Shown here: piece after piece, positions 59,355 to 64,000 of the stretch
Layout: every line of letters begins with the position of its first letter
Numbering within the stretch: the first letter of the stretch is position 1
The notes under the pieces: generated by a model
What the model was told of the DNA's origin: nothing
The model's input: the letters and a program-made list of their open reading frames with translations, nothing else
The model's database searches: none
DNA from: Pseudomonas bharatica CSV86
GTDB lineage: Bacteria; Pseudomonadota; Gammaproteobacteria; Pseudomonadales; Pseudomonadaceae
Length of the DNA: 64,000 nt
Assembly: GCF_000319305.2 (NCBI RefSeq)
Contig: NZ_AMWJ02000002.1
Coordinates: forward strand, 1,750,001-1,814,000
Direction: 5' to 3'
Position numbers and translations under genes: made by a program

Positions 59355-61820
59355 ATGCCCGACCTGCTGGATGCCCTGACCCCAAGCCCCGCGACCTGGC
59401 ATGAAATGCTCGCCGTCGATGGCAGCGTGCGTCCGCACTGGCAGGAACTGCTGGCCCACCTGCAACGCAGTGGTCCGCAGCAACTGACCCAGCGCCAGGC
59501 CCTGCTTAACCGGCAACTGCGGGAAAACGGCGTCACCTACAACATCTACGCCGATCCCGACGGTGCCGATCGCCCTTGGGAACTGGACCTGCTGCCCCAG
59601 GTCATCCCCGCCGCCGAATGGGACGTGCTGGCCCGCGGCATTGCCCAGCGGGCGCAGGTGCTCAATGGCGTGCTGGCGGATATCTACGGGCCGCAGCAAC
59701 TGATCGCCGAGGGGCTGCTGCCGGCCGAGCTGGTCTTCGGCCACAACAACTTCCTGTGGCCTTGCCAAGGCATCGAAGTGCCGCAACAGACCTGGCTGCA
59801 TGTCTACGCCGCCGATCTGGCCCGCAGCCCGGACGGCCGCTGGTGGGTCACCGCCGACCGTACCCAGGCCCCCTCCGGTGCGGGATACGCCCTGGAAAAC
59901 CGCACCGTGGTCTCCCGCGCCTTCCCCGAGCTGTATCGCGATCTGCACGTGCAACACCTGGCCGGCTTCTTCCGTACCCTCCAGCAGAGCCTGGCACGCC
60001 TGGCGCCCAGCGGTCGGGAAACGCCGCTGGTGGTGCTGCTGACCCCCGGGCGCTTCAACGAAAGCTGGTTCGAACACCTGTTCCTTGCCCGTCAGCTGGA
60101 CTACCCGCTGGTGGAGGGCTGCGACCTGACCGTGCGCGACGGCACGGTCTACCTGAAGACCTTGAGCGGCCTGCGCCGGGTCCACGCGATCCTGCGTCGG
60201 CTCGACGACGATTTCTGCGACCCCCTGGAATTGCGCACCGACTCGGCGCTGGGCGTCCCCGGCCTGCTGGACGCCGTGCGCCAGGGACGGGTCCTGGTAG
60301 CCAACGCCCTGGGCAGCGGCGTGCTGGAATCTCCCGGTCTGCCGGGCTTCCTGCCGGCGATCAATGAGCGGTTGCTGGGTGAGCCATTGATCCTGCCGTC
60401 CATCGCCAGTTGGTGGTGCGGCGAACCGGCCGCCCTGGAGCAGGCGCTGGAAAAGATGCCCGATCTGCTGTTCAAGCCCGCCTTTCCCTCGCAAAGCTTC
60501 CAGCCCTTGCTGGGGCGCGACCTCGACGACGCCCAGCGCCAGGCATTGGCCAAGCGCCTGCGCGCGCGGCCCTATGCCTATGTTGCCCAGGAACTGGCGC
60601 AGCTGTCCCAGGCTCCGGTCTGGCAGGGTGCAAGGCTGGAAGACCGGCCCGTGGGCATGCGCGTCTACGCCGTGGCCGACGCCGACGGCTGGCGGGTCCT
60701 GCCGGGCGGGCTGACACGGGTGGCGGCGCAGGCCGATGCCGAGGTGGTGTCGATGCAGCGCGGCGGTGCCAGCAAGGACACCTGGGTCCTGGGCGAGCGC
60801 CCGGCCCGGGGCGAACAATGGCAGGTCAGCCGCAGCCTGGGCGTCGCCGACCTGGTCCGCGCCGACCCCTACCTGCCATCGCGGGTGGTGGAAAACCTGT
60901 TCTGGTTCGGCCGTTATTGCGAGCGTTGCGATACCAGCGCGCGCCTGCTGCGGATCCTGCTGGGGCGTTACCTGGATGGCGACTCGCCGCAAGCGCTGGA
61001 AGCGGCGGTGCAACTGGCCGAAGAGCTGGAGCTGCTGCCGAAGCAGGGCACCCTCGACACCCGTCTTCGCACTGCACTGCTGGACCCCAACTGGGGCTTC
61101 AGCCTGCGGGCCAATCTGCAGCGTCTGCAATGGGCGGCCGCGCAGGTGCGCGGCACGCTGTCGCGGGAAAACTGGCAGGCGCTGAGCGAACTGCAACGAG
61201 AGGCGCAGCGCCTTGACGATCTCTCGGCCGATTTCACCGAACTGCTGGACTTTCTCAACCGCCTGATCCTGTCCATGGCGGCATTGTCCGGCTTCGCCAT
61301 GGACGACATGACCCGCGACGAAGGCTGGCGCTTCCTGCTTACCGGGCGCCGCATCGAGCGCCTGCACGCGTTGAGCAGCAGCCTTGCAGGCTTCCTGCGC
61401 GGGCCGGCGCCCAGCGACCAGGCTGGTCTGGAGTGGTTGCTGGAACTGGCCAACAGCAGCATCACTTACCGTTCGCGCTATCTGGCGGTGGCGCAGCTGG
61501 TTCCGGCGCTGGACCTGCTTCTGTTGGACGAGCAGAACCCCCATGGCGTGCTGTTCCAGTTGCGTTCGCTGCTGCGGTCGCTGGAACGCCTGCGCAGCCC
61601 GGCAGAGGCCGAGTTGGGCGAGCTGGCCGAGCGCCTGAAGCATTTCGATCTGCGCAGCCTGGAGGCGTCGTTGTTCGGGGAAGCCAGCCTGACTGCGGTA
61701 CTGGAAGGGCTGGCGGCGATGCTCGAACGGATCGCGGCAGGCGCCGAAGCGGCGGCCGAGCGCCTGGCCCTGCGCCATTTCGCCCATGTCGATGTCAGCC
61801 AGCAGACGGTGTCCGCCTGA
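59355..61820 (+). CDS. Circularly permuted ATP-grasp / alpha-E domain fusion protein
   Basis: 821 aa from the ATG at 59355 (GTG at 59343 is an alternative). Residues about 1-475 are a circularly permuted ATP-grasp (QLRENGVTYNIYADPDGADR, VFGHNNFLWPCQGI, TADRTQAPSGAGYALENR, DLLFKPAFPSQSF); about 510-815 are the helical alpha-E domain (LPSRVVENLFWFGRYCERCD). In many genomes these are two genes. Proposed to make or modify a peptide, product unknown. The stop overlaps the transglutaminase start. Confidence 0.87.
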   Translation: MPDLLDALTPSPATWHEMLAVDGSVRPHWQELLAHLQRSGPQQLTQRQALLNRQLRENGVTYNIYADPDGADRPWELDLLPQVIPAAEWDVLARGIAQRAQVLNGVLADIYGPQQLIAEGLLPAELVFGHNNFLWPCQGIEVPQQTWLHVYAADLARSPDGRWWVTADRTQAPSGAGYALENRTVVSRAFPELYRDLHVQHLAGFFRTLQQSLARLAPSGRETPLVVLLTPGRFNESWFEHLFLARQLDYPLVEGCDLTVRDGTVYLKTLSGLRRVHAILRRLDDDFCDPLELRTDSALGVPGLLDAVRQGRVLVANALGSGVLESPGLPGFLPAINERLLGEPLILPSIASWWCGEPAALEQALEKMPDLLFKPAFPSQSFQPLLGRDLDDAQRQALAKRLRARPYAYVAQELAQLSQAPVWQGARLEDRPVGMRVYAVADADGWRVLPGGLTRVAAQADAEVVSMQRGGASKDTWVLGERPARGEQWQVSRSLGVADLVRADPYLPSRVVENLFWFGRYCERCDTSARLLRILLGRYLDGDSPQALEAAVQLAEELELLPKQGTLDTRLRTALLDPNWGFSLRANLQRLQWAAAQVRGTLSRENWQALSELQREAQRLDDLSADFTELLDFLNRLILSMAALSGFAMDDMTRDEGWRFLLTGRRIERLHALSSSLAGFLRGPAPSDQAGLEWLLELANSSITYRSRYLAVAQLVPALDLLLLDEQNPHGVLFQLRSLLRSLERLRSPAEAELGELAERLKHFDLRSLEASLFGEASLTAVLEGLAAMLERIAAGAEAAAERLALRHFAHVDVSQQTVSA

Positions 61821-62725
61821 TGAGTGCGCATTACCAGATTCTTCACGATACCCATTACCGCTATGCCAGCCCGGTCTCCCTGGCCCAGCAATTGGTGCAC
61901 CTCTGGCCGAGGGACTGTGCCTGGCAACGTTGCCAGGAACGTGTTCTGGAGGTGACCCCGGTGCCGACACGGCGCCGCGACGAGCTGGATGTGTTCGGCA
62001 ATCCGCTGACCCGACTCGGCCTGGAGTACCAGCATGACGAGTTGCAGGTCAGTACGCGCGTGCGCATCGAAGTGCTACCGCGCAAGCTGCCATCGCTGTG
62101 CGCTTCACCCGCCTGGGAGCAGGCCCGGGATGCCCTGGCCTATTCGCGCAGGGCGCTGTCGCCGGCGTTTCTCGAGGCCAGCCGCTATCGCTTCGAGTCA
62201 CCGTTCGTGCGCCTGAAAAGGCGCTTCGTGGAATTCTCCGAACCCTGCTTCGGCGCCGGCGTACCGCTGCTGGAAGCGGTACGGGCGCTGATGGAAAAGA
62301 TCCACCGGGAGTTCACCTTCGATGCCGGCGCAACCCAGGTCGCCACGCCGTTGGTGGAGGTGCTGGCGCGGCGTCGCGGGGTCTGCCAGGACTTCGCCCA
62401 CCTGATGCTTGCCTGCCTGCGCTCGCGGGGGCTGGCGGCGCGCTACGTCAGTGGTTACCTGCTGACCCGGCCGCCGCCCGGGCAGGCCCGGCTGATCGGT
62501 GCCGACGCTTCCCATGCCTGGGTCTCGGTGTACTGCCCGACCCATGGCTGGGTGGATTTCGATCCCACCAACAACCTGCTGCCGGCGCTGGAGCACATCA
62601 CTCTTGGCTGGGGCCGGGACTTTGCCGATGTCTCGCCGTTGCGCGGAGTGATTCTCGGCGGCGGCAGCCATGATCCCGAGGTCCGGGTGACGGTGCTGCC
62701 AGTGGAGGATCAGCTCGGCGGCTGA
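61820..62725 (+). CDS. Transglutaminase-like Cys peptidase
   Basis: 301 aa. N-terminal bacterial transglutaminase-associated domain (YQILHDTHYRYASPVSLAQQ), then the catalytic triad C189 (RRGVCQDFAH), H232 (ASHAWV) and D248 (DFDPTNN). Its ATG shares a base with the upstream TGA (TGATG), so expression is coupled to the ATP-grasp/alpha-E protein. Likely acts on the same peptide, as hydrolase or cross-linker. 16-nt convergent overlap with the LOG gene. Confidence 0.9.
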   Translation: MSAHYQILHDTHYRYASPVSLAQQLVHLWPRDCAWQRCQERVLEVTPVPTRRRDELDVFGNPLTRLGLEYQHDELQVSTRVRIEVLPRKLPSLCASPAWEQARDALAYSRRALSPAFLEASRYRFESPFVRLKRRFVEFSEPCFGAGVPLLEAVRALMEKIHREFTFDAGATQVATPLVEVLARRRGVCQDFAHLMLACLRSRGLAARYVSGYLLTRPPPGQARLIGADASHAWVSVYCPTHGWVDFDPTNNLLPALEHITLGWGRDFADVSPLRGVILGGGSHDPEVRVTVLPVEDQLGG

Positions 62726-63297
62726 TCGACCCACTTCGGCTGCACCACCGGCTCCCAGGCGTCCAACGCATCGAGCAGGGCGTCCGGTGCCTCGTTCATC
62801 TGCAGCATCGAGCGGTGCTGCGGGCGCACGAAGCCCTGTTCGACGACATGATCGAGGAAGCCGCTGAGCTTCTCGTAGAACCCGTTGACTTCGAGCAGGC
62901 CCAACGGTTTGCCGTGGTAGCCGAGCTGGCCCCAGGTCCAGACTTCGAACAGCTCCTCGAAGGTGCCGAGCCCGCCAGGTAGGGCGATGAAGGCGTCGCT
63001 CAGCTCGGCCATGCGCGCCTTGCGCGCGTGCATGCCGTCGACCACCTCCAGGCGCGTGAGGCCAGGGTGGGCGATTTCGGCGCGTTGCAGGCTCACCGGG
63101 ATGATCCCGATCACCTCGCCTCCGGCGGCCATGGCGGCATCGGCAACGATCCCCATCAGGCCCACCGCACCACCACCGTAGACCAGCGTCAGGCCGCGCC
63201 CGGCGATCGCCTGGCCGAGGGCGATGGCGGCTTCACGATAGACCGGGCTGGCCCCGGTGCTGGCGCCACAGAAAACACAAACGGAACGTAGGGACAT
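62710..63297 (-). CDS. LOG-family nucleotide phosphoribohydrolase
   Basis: 195 aa from MSLRSVCVFCGASTGASPVY. Lysine-decarboxylase-like/LOG motif PGGLGTFEELFEVWTWGQLG, plus VDGMHARKARMAEL. Releases nucleobase from nucleoside 5'-monophosphates, including cytokinin-type ones. An earlier in-frame start would add nine residues without a ribosome site. Confidence 0.9.
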   Translation of the reverse strand: MSLRSVCVFCGASTGASPVYREAAIALGQAIAGRGLTLVYGGGAVGLMGIVADAAMAAGGEVIGIIPVSLQRAEIAHPGLTRLEVVDGMHARKARMAELSDAFIALPGGLGTFEELFEVWTWGQLGYHGKPLGLLEVNGFYEKLSGFLDHVVEQGFVRPQHRSMLQMNEAPDALLDALDAWEPVVQPKWVDQPPS

Positions 63298-63362
63298 GAC
63301 TTTCTCCGGGTCGAAAACGGCCACAGGGTACGGTCATGCAGCGGCGGTTCCAAGCCTTGCAG

Positions 63363-63452
63363 CTACTCCGGACGGGAGAATTCGCAGGCGGTGCCGGCAG
63401 CGCCGCAGGCGTAGGCGGCCAGAAGACTTTGCATGAAATTACCGAGGGACAT
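63363..63452 (-). CDS. Possible small protein, 29 aa
   Basis: MSLGNFMQSLLAAYACGAAG then TACEFSRPE. The ATG at 63452 follows AGGAG at 8-12 nt. Two Cys and a short hydrophobic helix; could be a small membrane or redox peptide. Too short to be sure from one sequence. It occupies the otherwise empty gap between the LOG gene and azurin. Confidence 0.5.
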   Translation of the reverse strand: MSLGNFMQSLLAAYACGAAGTACEFSRPE

Positions 63453-63647
63453 GGCGGACTACTCCTAAATGAGAGGTTGTCCCATCCTCGGTCATAGGGG
63501 CATGATGGCGCACGTTGATTGTCTTGATGGACACCATAGAGAATTTCACTGCCGATTCAGGGTCTTAACCCTTGACCCATGTCACCGGTCCGTTGCGCTG
63601 GATGGGGCAGTCTGATTTCAATAAAAAACCTGCCATGGAGATTCACG

Positions 63648-64000
63648 ATGTTTGCCAAGTTCGTTGCGGTATCCCTGCTGACCCTCGCCGCCAGTGCCCA
63701 GGTAATGGCCGCTGATTGCAAGGTCACCGTCGATTCCACCGACCAGATGTCCTATAACACCAAGGAAATCACCATCGACAAGAGCTGCAAGCAGTTCACC
63801 GTCGAGCTGACCCACTCCGGCAACCTGCCGAAGAACGTCATGGGCCACAACCTGGTAATCAGCAAGACTGCCGATGCCCAGGCCATCGCCACTGCCAGCA
63901 TGGGCAAGGGCCTGGACGGCGGTTACCTGGATGAAAGCGATGCGCGCATCGTTGCCCACACCAAGCTGATCGGCGCCGGTGAAACCAGCTCCGTGACCTT
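63648..64000 (+). CDS. azu: Azurin, N-terminal part
   Basis: Periplasmic type I blue copper electron-transfer protein. Signal peptide MFAKFVAVSLLTLAASAQVM ending AA, mature start ADCKVTVDS. Copper ligand His46 in NVMGHNLV and the Cys3-Cys26 disulfide pair are visible; Cys112, His117 and Met121 lie beyond the window edge. The preceding gap has no clear ANR box. Confidence 0.96.
   Translation, partial: MFAKFVAVSLLTLAASAQVMAADCKVTVDSTDQMSYNTKEITIDKSCKQFTVELTHSGNLPKNVMGHNLVISKTADAQAIATASMGKGLDGGYLDESDARIVAHTKLIGAGETSSVT

Noticed and set aside
63510..63530. ANR/FNR box upstream of azurin (TTGATTGTCTTGAT)
   Set aside because: The second half should read ATCAA; it reads TTGAT, so the site is not a palindrome of the required form.
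1..64000. CRISPR array
   Set aside because: The only short repeats are REP pairs at irregular distances; there is no regular repeat-spacer pattern and no cas gene.

Overview
ORGANISM. The window is GC-rich gammaproteobacterial DNA that reads as a Pseudomonas of the putida/fluorescens type. The evidence is the gene content (azurin, the rnr-rlmB-rpsF-rpsR-rplI-dnaB block, a Tad/PprAB locus, a CueR copper set) and many copies of a Pseudomonas REP family built on TGTGGGAGCTGGCTTGCCAGCGAT.

LEFT CHROMOSOMAL BLOCK (1-24360). Beta-alanine catabolism (mmsA-type dehydrogenase, bauA, divergent bauR) is followed by a RutR-like TetR regulator, a YigZ/IMPACT gene, a MerR-SDR pair with a divergent membrane protein, an adenine deaminase, an ArsR-like regulator, and a LysR/zinc-ADH divergent pair. 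Next come a Bcr/CflA transporter and a copper homeostasis set (copZ, secreted protein, copA, cueR) with two clear CueR-type promoters. A RIO kinase, an AraC regulator, a BASS transporter, a thiolase/FabG/MaoC acyl-CoA group, cmoM and two DUF4136 lipoproteins complete the block. Four genes here (bauA, yigZ, MFS, copA) are each broken by an apparent one-base loss in a G/C run. No such break was seen in the host genes after 13.3 kb.

TAD/PprAB LOCUS (24464-36945). tadG, pprA, tadF, fppA, pprB, a DUF3613 gene, tadD, tadC, tadB, tadA, tadZ and the 3' part of rcpA. The 5' part of rcpA, rcpC and flp are missing. rcpA is cut exactly at the terminal inverted repeat of an ISL3-family element.

GENOMIC ISLAND (36946-about 48950). 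It starts with a 2985-bp ISL3 element carrying an ArsR-type regulator and an ArsP-like permease. An RloC-like ATPase (zinc hook plus candidate anticodon-nuclease residues), a RadC-family protein and an Rrf2/CPYC-oxidoreductase/methyltransferase operon follow. An IS110-family element, a DUF1016 (YhcG-type PD-(D/E)XK) nuclease and a tyrosine integrase next to two tandem tRNA-Leu(CAG) genes close the island. The ISL3 element has no target duplication, so the left island end and the head of the tad operon were probably lost or rearranged through it.

RIGHT CHROMOSOMAL BLOCK (48990-64000). tRNA-Leu x2, rnr, rlmB, rpsF, rpsR, a DUF2232 membrane protein, rplI, dnaB, ygiQ, an ATP-grasp/alpha-E fusion with an overlapping transglutaminase gene, a LOG-family hydrolase, a possible 29-residue small protein and the start of azurin. 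Organisation is that of a normal housekeeping region.

The most notable points are the RloC-like gene, the redox/thiol cassette with a GliT-like CPYCHG site, the IS-truncated Tad operon, and the cluster of -1 frameshifts.
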